Assembly: GCA_020054865.1 (NCBI GenBank)
Contig: JAIHAR010000012.1
Coordinates: 1-53,022 of the forward strand
Direction of reading: 5' to 3'
Source of the DNA: Deferribacteraceae bacterium
GTDB lineage: Bacteria > Chrysiogenota > Deferribacteres > Deferribacterales > Deferrivibrionaceae
Length of the DNA stretch: 53,022 bases
Positions 1-8,611 of this stretch are shown here, in pieces. Positions within the stretch are counted from its first letter, which is position 1. Every line of letters starts with the position of its first letter. A program made the position numbers and the translations under genes. Under the pieces are notes generated by a model. The model searched no databases. It saw nothing but the letters and a program-made list of their open reading frames with translations, and was not told where the DNA came from.

Positions 1-1
1 A

Positions 2-553
2 GATAAAATGATAACAAATGAGATACTGGACACAATAGAATATACGTTAAAAATACCAAACAAAGAGGTGCAGATTTCCTTTAACGATTATGTAATCAGG
101 TATCTGTTAAATGGAAATACATCAGAAAAAGAGCCACTGATGAAATCACTTTTGTCAGCTGAGCTTGATAAATTTAAAGAGAGTCTCATATCGATATTTG
201 CATCTATCCCTTACAATAATTTTTCAAAAAACAATTTGGACCAATTTGAAGGGTTTTATTCCGGTATAATTTATGTTCACCTTGCCTCTTTGGGTATAAA
301 GATAATTGGTGAAGATGTAACAAATGAGGGAAGGATTGATTTGACCTGTTTTGTGGGGGACAAGATATACATTCTTGAATTTAAGGTAGATGGCCAGAAA
401 GGTGAGGCATTATCACAAATTAAGAGTAAAAACTACGCTTTAAAGTATAAAAATTCACCAATGTACAAAGAATATTCTGAAATATATCTTGTAGGCATTG
501 AGTTTGATTCAGCAAAGCGAAATATTGCAAATTTTGAATGGGAAATTGCATAA
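2..553 (+). CDS. C-terminal part of an AAA-ATPase-like / PD-(D/E)XK nuclease family protein (5' partial)
   Basis: The reading frame is open to the window edge, so only the C-terminal part is visible. Counting from the first visible ATG (position 8), the 181 residues resemble the C-terminal half of the bacterial family that joins an AAA-ATPase-like domain to a PD-(D/E)XK nuclease-like domain. A nuclease-type motif is visible: Asp111 in GRIDLT, followed by Glu124-Phe-Lys126 in YILEFKV. The later stretch with QIKSKNYALKY also fits that domain. The phrase YTLKIPNKEV near the start is typical of the junction between the two domains, which supports the ATG at 8 being internal rather than the true start. 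These proteins are common accessory genes of unknown role. The family call is from memory of the family's shape. The missing N-terminus cannot be judged. Confidence 0.7.
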   Translation, partial: DKMITNEILDTIEYTLKIPNKEVQISFNDYVIRYLLNGNTSEKEPLMKSLLSAELDKFKESLISIFASIPYNNFSKNNLDQFEGFYSGIIYVHLASLGIKIIGEDVTNEGRIDLTCFVGDKIYILEFKVDGQKGEALSQIKSKNYALKYKNSPMYKEYSEIYLVGIEFDSAKRNIANFEWEIA

Positions 554-692
554 ATAATATAGATGTTGTCCTGAACCTATTTTGCCTACTTTGCCTGAGC
601 TCAGGCTACGAAAAAAAGGAGCCAAAGCAGCTGGCAATAGAAGATTTCCTATTTTCAAAAAGTTCACTATGCCATATTATATGAAAAAAACC

Positions 693-710
693 GGGAGACT
701 GCATTTATTT
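693..710 (+). repeat. Copy A of a GGGA..TGCATTTATTT motif
   Basis: This stretch resembles two other intergenic sites at 12871-12888 and 52931-52948. The shared core is GCATTTATTT, preceded by a GGGA or GGACA block. It lies in the 230-base gap between the first gene and the chemoreceptor, where a 14-bp palindrome at 593-606 (GCCTGAG and its complement) is the only other structure I see. Copy A is the weakest of the three and may be chance in this AT-rich DNA. Confidence 0.25.
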
Positions 711-784
711 TTAGTATTGAAATAAAAATTAACTTTATATAAAAGTACGGCTTTGAATAAAATTTTTGTTTTATGGAGCAGACT

Positions 785-1750
785 ATGAAACGTAAAAAGC
801 AAATTGGTAACAGCTTGAAAGATATGAATATTTCTACAAAGATTTTAATTTATTTATCCTTTATACTGCTTTTGGGCTATGCGATGACAGGTTTTTTTGT
901 GATTAGCAATGCAAAGAAAAACTTTACGGCAGAAATCGGCAATCAGTTAATGACTCAGGTAACTGCCATTAGAGATTTTATCGTATCTACTGATACTACT
1001 ACTGAGGAAGTTAGCAAATATATTGAGGATAATGCTTTATTCGAGCTAAGTGAAAGAGCGTTGTCCTTGAAAAATAACTTATCAAAATTGTATTCGCTTT
1101 ATGTTTCTTCAGGCAAATCGCCTTCGGTAATCAAAGCACAGCTTGCAGCTGAATTGTTGCAGATATCTATTGGTGAGGAAGGTTATGCTTATGCGCTCGA
1201 TCAGGAAGGGACTTTGGTCGTACACCCATCAAACCAGGGGACAAACCTTAAAGGGAAAGCACATATTGACAAAATCCTGGAAGAAAGAAACGGAGCAACT
1301 GTTTATGAGCGTGTGACTGACAAAAGCCGTCCAAAGGTTGTGGCAGCGTATAGATATTTCCCTGAAATGGAATGGATAATTGTTTTGACGGTTCCTTATG
1401 AAGAGTTGATTCAGGTTTCTAATAAAGTTAAGAAGGAAATGCTGAGTGATATACAAAGTATCATAAAAAGATTAAGAGCCGGTAAATCCGGATACTATTA
1501 TTTAATGAGTTCAAATGGAGAGTTGTTGGTTCATCCTGACTCAGAGGGCAAAAACAGTTTGAGCAATGATTTTGCCAAAGAAATGAACAAAAATAAAAGC
1601 GGAATAATACGATACAAATGGAATGGCAAATACAAAATAGTGGCATATACCTACTACCCGGCAAGAGATTGGATTATTGCCGGAGGAAGTTATGAAGATG
1701 AATTTATTGGCCCGATAATAAAAGGTACGATACTTAATTTTTTTTCGTAA
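785..1750 (+). CDS. Methyl-accepting chemotaxis protein, N-terminal fragment (TM + double Cache sensor), frameshifted
   Basis: This is the sensory half of a transmembrane chemoreceptor. After a basic N-terminus there is a membrane segment (about residues 18-42), then an extracytoplasmic region with two Cache-type repeats. Each repeat has a GY(A/Y)Y...HP signature ([15 protein letters not shown] and [15 protein letters not shown]) and ends in W-I-I before the next helix. The frame ends at TAA 1748-1750, just as the second membrane helix should begin. The missing helix, HAMP and signalling domain follow in another frame (next entry). The break is at a T8 run at 1738-1745; one extra T would restore one continuous receptor of about 670 residues. 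I start at ATG 785 because GGAG lies 6 nt upstream of it. The ATG at 773 has no such site. The ligand is unknown. Confidence 0.8.
   Translation: MKRKKQIGNSLKDMNISTKILIYLSFILLLGYAMTGFFVISNAKKNFTAEIGNQLMTQVTAIRDFIVSTDTTTEEVSKYIEDNALFELSERALSLKNNLSKLYSLYVSSGKSPSVIKAQLAAELLQISIGEEGYAYALDQEGTLVVHPSNQGTNLKGKAHIDKILEERNGATVYERVTDKSRPKVVAAYRYFPEMEWIIVLTVPYEELIQVSNKVKKEMLSDIQSIIKRLRAGKSGYYYLMSSNGELLVHPDSEGKNSLSNDFAKEMNKNKSGIIRYKWNGKYKIVAYTYYPARDWIIAGGSYEDEFIGPIIKGTILNFFS
1738..1745 (+). other. T8 homopolymer at the chemoreceptor frameshift
   Basis: Eight T residues lie exactly where the two halves of the chemoreceptor change frame. Reading with nine T residues gives [13 protein letters not shown], a normal hydrophobic helix that joins the Cache domain to HAMP. 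This could be an assembly error, a true mutation, phase variation, or transcriptional slippage on a homopolymer. Confidence 0.7.
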
Positions 1751-1758
1751 GCGCTGTT

Positions 1759-2805
1759 ATGATTGTTGTTTTAGTTGTAGTGCTTAGGTTTGTGTTTAAG
1801 GTAAATGTCATATCTCCGATAATAGAGCTTGAAGGACTGTTTAATAGAGTTGCAAGAGGGGACTTGTCTGATAAGTTAACTGTGAAAAAAAGAGATGAAA
1901 TCGGTAGAATTGTGGTTCATGTCAATGACATGATAGACCAGATGAATAATGCATTATGCGAAGTTAACAGCTCAACAAATGATGTTAGCAATACAGCTGA
2001 AGCGCTGGCCACATCAAGTAGTCAAATGTCAGCAGGAGCAGAGTCTCAAGCGGAAAAAATTACTTCTGTTGAAGTGGCTATGCAAGAGATGACAGCTACC
2101 ATTACTGAGATATCCAAAAATTTGGAAGAAGTTAATAACGAAATAGAAGAAATAAAGCATGCAACAGAAAAAGGCTCCAAGGTTGTTGATGAGACTGTTG
2201 AAGGGATTAATAATCTTTCAGATACTGTGATAAGTTCGGCAGGTAAAATTAAAGAATTGGGGAAATCTTCTGAGCAAATTGGAGAAATCCTTCAAGTTAT
2301 TTCTGAGATTGCTGACCAGACAAACCTTTTGGCGCTTAATGCTGCAATAGAGGCTGCAAGGGCAGGCGAGCATGGAAGAGGCTTTGCGGTTGTGGCTGAT
2401 GAAGTTAGGAAGCTTGCAGAAAGGACAGTAAAAGCTACCGGTGAAATAGATAGCATGATTAAGTCTATTCAAGCAGAAGTGAAGTCTTCCGTTGTTGAAA
2501 TGGATAAAGGCGCTGAGCTTGCCAGGAAGGGTGGGATTCTTGTGGATAACTTAAAATCCAATTTAAGCGTTATCATTGATGGAATACTGGATGTTGCAGA
2601 TAAAATAACAGCAGTAGTTTCCGCAGTTGAGCAACAATCAGCTACAAGTCAGGAGATTTCAAACAATATGGCAGAGATATCTGCAATTGCCCAGGAAAAT
2701 GCTTCGATTTCTCAGGAAAACCATAATCAGGCTGAAATTTTAAAAGAACTTGCTAACAGGTTGAAAAATATAGTAAACAATTTTACATTAAATGAGTGCC
2801 ACTAA
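1759..2805 (+). CDS. Methyl-accepting chemotaxis protein, C-terminal fragment (TM2 + HAMP + signalling domain)
   Basis: This is the cytoplasmic half of the receptor begun at 785. It opens with the rest of a membrane helix, then a HAMP domain (around [28 protein letters not shown]). A long helical methylation and signalling region follows, with the near-invariant hairpin tip [20 protein letters not shown] and then [18 protein letters not shown]. These are the contacts for CheA and CheW. No Shine-Dalgarno lies before ATG 1759, and the hydrophobic frame continues upstream without a stop to about 1744, so this part is unlikely to be a separate gene. Without frame restoration it would make a receptor with no sensor. 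The cupin gene follows 15 nt later. Confidence 0.85.
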   Translation: MIVVLVVVLRFVFKVNVISPIIELEGLFNRVARGDLSDKLTVKKRDEIGRIVVHVNDMIDQMNNALCEVNSSTNDVSNTAEALATSSSQMSAGAESQAEKITSVEVAMQEMTATITEISKNLEEVNNEIEEIKHATEKGSKVVDETVEGINNLSDTVISSAGKIKELGKSSEQIGEILQVISEIADQTNLLALNAAIEAARAGEHGRGFAVVADEVRKLAERTVKATGEIDSMIKSIQAEVKSSVVEMDKGAELARKGGILVDNLKSNLSVIIDGILDVADKITAVVSAVEQQSATSQEISNNMAEISAIAQENASISQENHNQAEILKELANRLKNIVNNFTLNECH

Positions 2806-2820
2806 GGTTAAGGAGGAGAT

Positions 2821-3189
2821 ATGAAAGTTGTAAGGTTTGAATCTGCCGAAAGTTATGAGCCTGAGAAAAATTGGAGAAGAGTAAGCCTTTGTAATCAGTC
2901 AGATATTTCTATTGAACATTTTGTAAAGGCTCCAGGACATGCTTCTCCTAAGCACTCGCATCCGAACGCTCAGGTGTTGATTGTGTTGAAAGGAAAGCTT
3001 GAAATCTGGACAGCTGAGGGTGGAGCGGTAATTTTGGAAGAGATGGATACGGCGTATATAGATGGAGATCAGGAGCATATCGTAACAAATCCCCTCAAAG
3101 ATGAAGTTTCTGTGGGTCTTGATATATTTGTTCCGGGGCGGTCTTTTGATTTTTGGCTGAAAAAGAAGGAATTGCTTAATAATAAATAA
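2821..3189 (+). CDS. Cupin-domain protein
   Basis: A 122-residue single-domain cupin. The beta-barrel metal-site pattern is visible as H-x-H (KHSHPNAQVLIVLKGKLEIW) and a second His in GDQEHIV. Small cupins of this kind are often sugar-binding or metal-binding domains or dioxygenase-like, but nothing here fixes a substrate. A strong AAGGAGGAG site ends two nt before the ATG. The gene lies 15 nt after the chemoreceptor and could be co-transcribed with it. A clear terminator follows directly. Confidence 0.8.
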   Translation: MKVVRFESAESYEPEKNWRRVSLCNQSDISIEHFVKAPGHASPKHSHPNAQVLIVLKGKLEIWTAEGGAVILEEMDTAYIDGDQEHIVTNPLKDEVSVGLDIFVPGRSFDFWLKKKELLNNK

Positions 3190-3214
3190 GGCGGGAAATT
3201 CCCGCCCTTTTTTT
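3190..3214. terminator. Rho-independent terminator between convergent genes
   Basis: Stem GGCGGG / CCCGCC with loop AAATT, followed by a seven-T run. It lies between the convergent cupin and DJ-1/PfpI genes. On the minus strand the far side is also T-rich, so it may work in both directions. Confidence 0.85.
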
Positions 3215-3224
3215 ATTATAGTTT

Positions 3225-3812
3225 TTAAGGCTCAATTTTACTGCCCAATACTTCCAGAAACTTTTTCATCCATTCAGGATGTGCAGGCCATGCAGGTGCT
3301 GTTACAAAGTTTTTGTCTACAATAGCATTTGAAAAAGTATCATTTACATCGCACCATTTCCCACCTGATTTAACAATATCCGGCATAACAGCAGGGTAAG
3401 CTGTACAAGAAACATTTTTTAATACATCAGCTGCAACTAAAATTTGCTGTCCATGGCAAATAGAAGCAATTGGTTTATTATTCTCCGCAAATTCTTTTAC
3501 AATCTGTATAAGCCTTGGGTTCAATCTCAGATATTCGGGGGCTCTGCCTCCGGGTATTACAAGTGCATCATAGTCCTTTACATCAACCTTGTCGAAGTCG
3601 GCATTGATTGCAAAATTGTGCCCAGGTTTCTCTGAATAAGTTTGGTCCCCTTCAAAATCGTGCACGGCTGTTTTGACAGTATCACCAGGTTTTTTGCCGG
3701 GACAAACTGTATCTACCTTGTGCCCTACCATTGTAAGTATTTGATAAGGAACCATAGCTTCATAATCTTCTACAAAGTCTCCAACTAACATCAATATTTT
3801 TTTTGTGCTCAT
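3225..3812 (-). CDS. DJ-1/PfpI family protein
   Basis: A 195-residue glutamine-amidotransferase-fold protein of the DJ-1/ThiJ/PfpI superfamily. The nucleophile elbow is ASICHGQQ, with Cys119 followed by His120, and a conserved acid lies near the N-terminus in EDYEAMVP (Glu18). The sheet strand ALVIPGGRAPEYLR is typical of the family. Members include deglycase or glyoxalase III-like enzymes and stress proteins; which activity applies cannot be read from sequence. The start is supported by GAGGTG upstream. An extended -10 (TGCTATAAT) lies at 3854-3862 on the minus strand, which suggests a single-gene transcript ending at the shared terminator. Confidence 0.88.
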   Translation of the reverse strand: MSTKKILMLVGDFVEDYEAMVPYQILTMVGHKVDTVCPGKKPGDTVKTAVHDFEGDQTYSEKPGHNFAINADFDKVDVKDYDALVIPGGRAPEYLRLNPRLIQIVKEFAENNKPIASICHGQQILVAADVLKNVSCTAYPAVMPDIVKSGGKWCDVNDTFSNAIVDKNFVTAPAWPAHPEWMKKFLEVLGSKIEP

Positions 3813-3853
3813 AGTTCACCTCAATACAATTTTTTTGTGGAACTGACAAATAT

Positions 3854-3862
3854 ATTATAGCA
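3854..3862 (-). promoter_or_regulatory. Extended -10 promoter for the DJ-1/PfpI gene
   Basis: The minus strand reads TGCTATAAT, a perfect extended -10 hexamer. The predicted start is about 35 nt before the ATG. No good -35 is seen, which is normal for extended -10 promoters. The rest of the gap between 3863 and 4045 shows nothing I recognise. Confidence 0.6.
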
Positions 3863-4045
3863 CAATTTCAGGCGAGTTTCTTATGGTAATTGCCCTATTT
3901 TTATAAATAAATTTCCATGCGGCAAATAACACTAACTAAACCGTGCATAAATCTTTTATAATAAGCCCATTTTATGTCCCCTAAATTTGGAGATTGTTAA
4001 ATATTAAATATGATTATTTGATAGTTATTTGTAAATAAAGAGAAA

Positions 4046-4136
4046 CGGAGAGAGAGGGATTTGAACCCTCGGTACCGCGTGAACGGTACACACGATTTCC
4101 AATCGTGCTCCTTCGGCCAGACTCGGACATCTCTCC
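4046..4136 (-). tRNA. tRNA-Ser (anticodon GGA)
   Basis: On the minus strand a 91-nt cloverleaf with a long variable arm. The acceptor stem is GGAGAGA paired with TCTCTCC and a G discriminator. The anticodon stem-loop CACGATTGGAAATCGTG gives anticodon GGA, and the T-arm contains GGTTCAAATCC. The long variable arm and G73 fit serine. CCA is not encoded. A promoter with perfect TTGACA lies just upstream at 4152-4180. Confidence 0.95.
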
Positions 4137-4151
4137 CTAAAAAGGTTGTGT

Positions 4152-4180
4152 CTAATAGCATTAAAATAATGATGTGTCAA
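4152..4180 (-). promoter_or_regulatory. Promoter of tRNA-Ser
   Basis: The minus strand shows TTGACA, a 17-nt spacer and TATTAG. The predicted transcript start is about 10 nt before the mature tRNA 5' end. Confidence 0.65.
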
Positions 4181-4481
4181 TATTGTATTGATACAGTTTT
4201 ATTACTTTAAATGGGCACATTTTGCAAAAATAAAACAAAACAAGTTTTTATTTCATTTAGTCTTGCATTGTGTTTTTTTACTTATACAAAAAACATTAAA
4301 TAATGATAAATTGAAATGATGGATGCAAAGTTTTGTTTGTTTTATATAAACGGTTATTAAGGAAAAAATATATTTTTGACAACATATTATTGAATAACTG
4401 GTTTAATTAAACTAAAAAACTATTTTATAATTTAGCCAAATTAAAAAATATTGAACATTACTGAAAAAATCTTTAAAAAGA
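4181..4481. other. Intergenic stretch without recognised gene
   Basis: Very AT-rich DNA between the tRNA-Ser promoter and the pyruvate:ferredoxin oxidoreductase promoter. I see no coding frame with family likeness, no RNA fold I can name and no repeat. TTGACA at 4376 and TATAAT at 4426 occur but are not spaced as one promoter. Confidence 0.5.
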
Positions 4482-4510
4482 TTGACGTACAAGGGTTCAG
4501 GTGATATAAA
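4482..4510 (+). promoter_or_regulatory. Promoter of pyruvate:ferredoxin oxidoreductase
   Basis: TTGACG, 17-nt spacer, TATAAA. The predicted start is near 4517, giving a leader of about 50 nt that ends in a strong AAGGAGGAAAT ribosome site before ATG 4567. Confidence 0.6.
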
Positions 4511-4566
4511 TTAGCTGAATAAATATAAAATTCAATATCTGTTTCATACATAAATAAGGAGGAAAT

Positions 4567-7500
4567 ATGGCTGAGAAAAAATTCGTAAACATTGATGGTA
4601 ACACTGCTGCAGCTTATGTTGCTCATGCTACCAATGAAGTTATTGCCATTTATCCTATTACACCTTCATCTGTAATGGGAGAGCTTGCTGATGAATACAG
4701 TGCTAAAGGCAAGAAAAATATCTGGGGTACTATACCTAAAGTAGTTGAAATGCAGTCTGAAGGTGGAGCAGCAGGTGCGGTTCACGGTGCACTTTCTGCT
4801 GGCGCTATGACCACTACATTTACAGCTTCTCAAGGTTTGTTATTGATGATTCCAAATATGTATAAAATTGCCGGTGAACTTACTCCAACGGTTTTTCATG
4901 TTAGTGCCAGAGCAGTTGCTACACACGCACTTTCTATCTTTGGCGACCATTCTGATGTTATGGCTTGTCGTCAAACTGGTTGGTCTATGCTTGTTTCAAA
5001 CAATCCACAGGAATCTATGGACTTTGCTTTGATAGGCCAGGCTGCTACCCTTGAATCAAGAGTACCTGTACTTCATTTTTTTGATGGATTTAGGACATCA
5101 CACGAAATCAGAACCACCGAGGAAATCCCTTTTGATGTTATGAAGGCAATGATAGACGATGAGCTTGTTGAAGCTCATAGACAAAGAGCTCTTAGTCCAG
5201 ACCACCCAACAATAAAAGGTACAGCTCAAAACCCTGATGTATTTTTCCAGGGAAGAGAGGCGGTGAATAAATATTATGATGCTGCTCCAAAGATTTTTGA
5301 AAAATATATGGATAAGTTCTTTGAGCTTACTGGCAGAAGATACAATCTCTTCGATTATGTTGGCGACCCTAATGCTGAAAAAGTGTTGATAATAATGGGT
5401 TCTGGTGCAGATGTTGCTGAAGAAGCGGTTGAATATATGAATTCTAAAGGTGAAAAGGTTGGTCTTTTAAAAGTAAGACTTTTTAGACCTTTTTCTTTGG
5501 AAGCATTTGTCAATGCCTTGCCAAAATCAGTTTCAAAAATTGCCGTACTTGACAGGACAAAAGAGCCTGGTGGTCTTGGTGAGCCACTTTATCTTGATGT
5601 TAGGACTGCAATTGGCGAAGCTATGCAGAAGAAACTTGTTAAGTTTGAAAGATATCCTGTGATTGTTGGTGGAAGATACGGACTTGGCTCAAAAGAATTT
5701 ACACCTGCAATGGTTAAGGCGGTATTTGATAATCTTGATGCAGAACAACCGGTTAATGGCTTTAGCGTTGGTATTGAAGATGATGTTACAAATAAAAGCC
5801 TTAAGTATGATCCGAAATGGCTTACTCCTCAGGATGGCGTATTTAATGGAATGTTTTTTGGCCTTGGCTCTGATGGAACAGTTGGTGCAAACAAAAACTC
5901 CGCTAAGATTATCGGTGATTTGACAGGCAGTAATGTCCAGGCATATTTTGTATATGATTCAAAAAAGTCTGGGTCGATGACTACTTCTCATGTGAGATTT
6001 GGTAAAAAGCCTATTAAAAGCTCATATCTTGTTCAGGAAGCAGATTTTATAGGTTGCCACAATTTTTCTTTCCTTGAGCAATATGATATAGTTACAAAAC
6101 TTAAAAAAGGCGGCACTTTCCTTTTGAACAGTATTTATGGCCCTGAAGAGGTATGGGACAAGCTTCCTGCTGAAGTTCAAAAACAATTAATTGAAAAACA
6201 GGCTAAGTTTTATGTGATCAATGCGAATGCTATTGCAGAAAAGATAGGACTTGGAAATAGGGTAAATGTAATTCTGCAAACTGCATTTTTTAAAATCGCC
6301 AATGTTGCTCCATTTGATAAAGTTGTTGAGTCTATTAAAGATGCCATTGAAAAGACATACGGAAAATATGGTGATAAAGTTGTTAATATGAATAAAAAGG
6401 CAGTTGATGCAGGTGCTGATGAGCTTTATGAAGTAAAAGTTCCAAGCTCTGTAACCAGCTCAATAAAAATGAGCAAATATATCAATGAACCTGATGCTCC
6501 TGAGTTTGTTAAGAAAGCTATCAGCAAAATGGTTGCAAATGAAGGGGATGATATACCTGTTTCATGGCTTCCTGTTGACGGTACTTTCCCAGTTGGTACA
6601 TCCAAGTATGAAAAAAGGAACATTGCTTTGAATGTACCTCAGTGGGATCCAGAAGTATGTATCCAGTGCGGTATTTGCTCATTTGTTTGTCCACATGCTA
6701 CGATAAGAATGAAAATTTATGATGAAGAAGTGTTAAAAGATGCTCCTGCTACATTTAAATATACAGATGCAAAAGGTAAAGAATTTGCAGGTATGAAATT
6801 TTCAATCCAGGTAGCTGTTGAGGACTGTACAGGTTGTGGAGCTTGCGTTTATAATTGTCCTGCTAAAAGTAAAACTGATCCAAACCATAAGGCAATCAAT
6901 ATGGTACCACAAATTCCTCTTCGTGAAACCGAAAGAGAAAACTTTAAATTCTTCCTTTCAATCCCCGAGCTTGATCCTGCCAATTTTAACAACACAACTC
7001 TGAAAGGAAGCCAGTTGAATCCTCATATGTTTGAATTTTCCGGAGCATGCGCCGGCTGTGGCGAGACACCTTATGTAAGGCTGATGTGCCATCTTTTTGG
7101 AGACAGAGCTATTATTGCAAACGCGACCGGTTGTTCATCAATTTATGGTGGAAACCTTCCTACAACCCCTTATACAACAAGACAGGATGGACTTGGGCCT
7201 GCATGGGGCAATTCTCTTTTTGAAGACAATGCAGAATATGGATACGGTATGAGACTTGCTGTTGATAAGTTTAAAGAGCAAGCATTGGAACTCCTGGACG
7301 GACTTAAAGATAAATTGGATGGCAGTTTGGTAGAAGGTATTATAAATGCATCTCAAAAAACGCAGGTAGAGATTGAAGAACAAAGGGGTAGAGTAAAACA
7401 GTTAAAAGAAGCTCTTGCTTCTATTGATACTCCCGAAGCCAAAAGACTTCTTGAACTGGCAGATTATCTTGTTAAAAAATCTGTATGGATTGTTGGTGGT

Positions 7501-8130
7501 GATGGTTGGGCATACGACATTGGCTATGGTGGACTTGACCATGTGCTGGCAGATAATAAAAATATAAACGTGCTTGTGCTTGATACAGAAGTATATTCAA
7601 ATACAGGTGGTCAGGCATCCAAAGCAACTACAATTGGTTCTACTGCTAAATTTGCTTTTTCTGGTAAAGATGTTGAGAAGAAAGACCTTGGTATGATAGC
7701 TATGACCTATGGCCATATTTATGTAGCAAAAGTTTCACTTGCTAATCCTGCTCAGTGTATAAAAGCCTTTATCGAAGCAGAGCAGTATGATGGACCATCA
7801 GTCATTATCGCTTACTCACATTGTATTGCTCACGGTATTGATATGTCTGCCGGTGTTGAGCAGCAGAAAAAAGCAGTGGACTCTGGGTACTGGATGCTTT
7901 ACAGATTTAATCCATTGTTAAGAAATGAAGGTAAGAATCCGTTGGTAATCGATAGTAAAGATCCAAAAGTTAGCGTAGAAGAGTTTATGTTAACGGAAAA
8001 CAGATTCAGAGCTGTTGCCAAGATGTTCCCTGAAAGAGCCAAAAAATTGGCTGAATTAGCATCTCAAAAGGTTAAAGCAAGGAATAGTTTGACAAAACAG
8101 CTTGCTCAAAAGATCGATTGTACTGAATAA
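4567..8130 (+). CDS. nifJ: Pyruvate:ferredoxin (flavodoxin) oxidoreductase, single-chain
   Basis: A 1187-residue homodimeric-type PFOR that converts pyruvate, CoA and oxidised ferredoxin to acetyl-CoA, CO2 and reduced ferredoxin. Domains run in the usual order. The N-terminal domain has YPITPSS at residues 29-35. A transketolase-like domain II and the gamma domain follow. Two 4Fe-4S sites come next: CIQCGICSFVCP at about 698-709 and CTGCGACVYNCP at about 754-765. The TPP domain has CAGCGE near 830, GGDGWAYDIGYGG from about 977 and SNTGGQ. A further Cys in the TPP domain (ATGCSS) fits the proximal cluster. Length is normal for the fused enzyme. It stands alone between its own promoter and a strong terminator. 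It is likely a main pyruvate-oxidising or, in a reductive direction, pyruvate-forming enzyme of this organism. Confidence 0.97.
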   Translation: MAEKKFVNIDGNTAAAYVAHATNEVIAIYPITPSSVMGELADEYSAKGKKNIWGTIPKVVEMQSEGGAAGAVHGALSAGAMTTTFTASQGLLLMIPNMYKIAGELTPTVFHVSARAVATHALSIFGDHSDVMACRQTGWSMLVSNNPQESMDFALIGQAATLESRVPVLHFFDGFRTSHEIRTTEEIPFDVMKAMIDDELVEAHRQRALSPDHPTIKGTAQNPDVFFQGREAVNKYYDAAPKIFEKYMDKFFELTGRRYNLFDYVGDPNAEKVLIIMGSGADVAEEAVEYMNSKGEKVGLLKVRLFRPFSLEAFVNALPKSVSKIAVLDRTKEPGGLGEPLYLDVRTAIGEAMQKKLVKFERYPVIVGGRYGLGSKEFTPAMVKAVFDNLDAEQPVNGFSVGIEDDVTNKSLKYDPKWLTPQDGVFNGMFFGLGSDGTVGANKNSAKIIGDLTGSNVQAYFVYDSKKSGSMTTSHVRFGKKPIKSSYLVQEADFIGCHNFSFLEQYDIVTKLKKGGTFLLNSIYGPEEVWDKLPAEVQKQLIEKQAKFYVINANAIAEKIGLGNRVNVILQTAFFKIANVAPFDKVVESIKDAIEKTYGKYGDKVVNMNKKAVDAGADELYEVKVPSSVTSSIKMSKYINEPDAPEFVKKAISKMVANEGDDIPVSWLPVDGTFPVGTSKYEKRNIALNVPQWDPEVCIQCGICSFVCPHATIRMKIYDEEVLKDAPATFKYTDAKGKEFAGMKFSIQVAVEDCTGCGACVYNCPAKSKTDPNHKAINMVPQIPLRETERENFKFFLSIPELDPANFNNTTLKGSQLNPHMFEFSGACAGCGETPYVRLMCHLFGDRAIIANATGCSSIYGGNLPTTPYTTRQDGLGPAWGNSLFEDNAEYGYGMRLAVDKFKEQALELLDGLKDKLDGSLVEGIINASQKTQVEIEEQRGRVKQLKEALASIDTPEAKRLLELADYLVKKSVWIVGGDGWAYDIGYGGLDHVLADNKNINVLVLDTEVYSNTGGQASKATTIGSTAKFAFSGKDVEKKDLGMIAMTYGHIYVAKVSLANPAQCIKAFIEAEQYDGPSVIIAYSHCIAHGIDMSAGVEQQKKAVDSGYWMLYRFNPLLRNEGKNPLVIDSKDPKVSVEEFMLTENRFRAVAKMFPERAKKLAELASQKVKARNSLTKQLAQKIDCTE

Positions 8131-8135
8131 TTTCC

Positions 8136-8160
8136 AAGGGGGCTTTTAGCCCCCTTTTTT
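8136..8160 (+). terminator. Rho-independent terminator after PFOR
   Basis: Stem AAGGGGGCT / AGCCCCCTT with a 3-nt loop, followed by a run of T residues. It slightly overlaps the 3' end of the convergent minus-strand gene. Confidence 0.9.
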
Positions 8161-8539
8161 ATTTTCCAGGGCTTTTGTGAACGTGTACCACCTTTAAATC
8201 TCCATCAAAATTGACTATTACTCTGCTTTCATTTACAACTTTGTGGTTAATCCCATCACTTTTTGAGGATACTACAAGAGTATATGATAAAATTGCACAT
8301 TCACCATATATTTGTGCTCTTTTGTCAAGCAAAGTTATATTAAAACTGTTGTGGGTGCCAGCCCAGTCGGAATCCATCATAAATCTATGGAAATCAAGAC
8401 CATCAATTCTGTGAGGTGCTACAAACCACTCATAAAGCCCTAAATCTTCTATGCATGTTTTTTTATATTTTTCAAAATCTCCACTATAGATGGCATTTAA
8501 ATGCTCTTTTAGGAATTGCCATAGATTTTCTTCGTTCAT
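8159..8539 (-). CDS. NTF2-like (SnoaL / DUF4440 / CaMKII-association-type) protein
   Basis: A 126-residue protein with the cone-shaped NTF2-like pattern. An N-terminal helix (LWQFLKEHLNAIYSGDFEKYKKT) is followed by helices and then curved-sheet strands (NITLLDKRAQIYGECAILSYTLV, NESRVIVNFDGDLKVVHVHKSP). The order and the ending VHVHKSP resemble the calcium/calmodulin-kinase association domain subgroup. No catalytic residues can be assigned. AGGAGG lies 4-5 nt before the ATG. A TATAAT on the minus strand at 8572-8577 could be its -10. It is convergent with PFOR and divergent from the DMT transporter. Confidence 0.65.
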   Translation of the reverse strand: MNEENLWQFLKEHLNAIYSGDFEKYKKTCIEDLGLYEWFVAPHRIDGLDFHRFMMDSDWAGTHNSFNITLLDKRAQIYGECAILSYTLVVSSKSDGINHKVVNESRVIVNFDGDLKVVHVHKSPGK

Positions 8540-8611
8540 AATTTCCTCCTGCGCGTAAAACTTGTTGATAAATTATATGTATTAATTTAACTATATCATC
8601 TGGAGGTAATA

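Noticed and set aside
593-606. 14-bp palindrome GCCTGAG/CTCAGGC
   Set aside because: It has no T run, no partner copy and no clear gene to control, so it is not called as a terminator or operator.
4181-4566. Possible riboswitch or leader RNA before pyruvate:ferredoxin oxidoreductase
   Set aside because: A good promoter at 4482-4510 leaves only a 50-nt leader, and I could find no conserved RNA fold in the AT-rich stretch before it.
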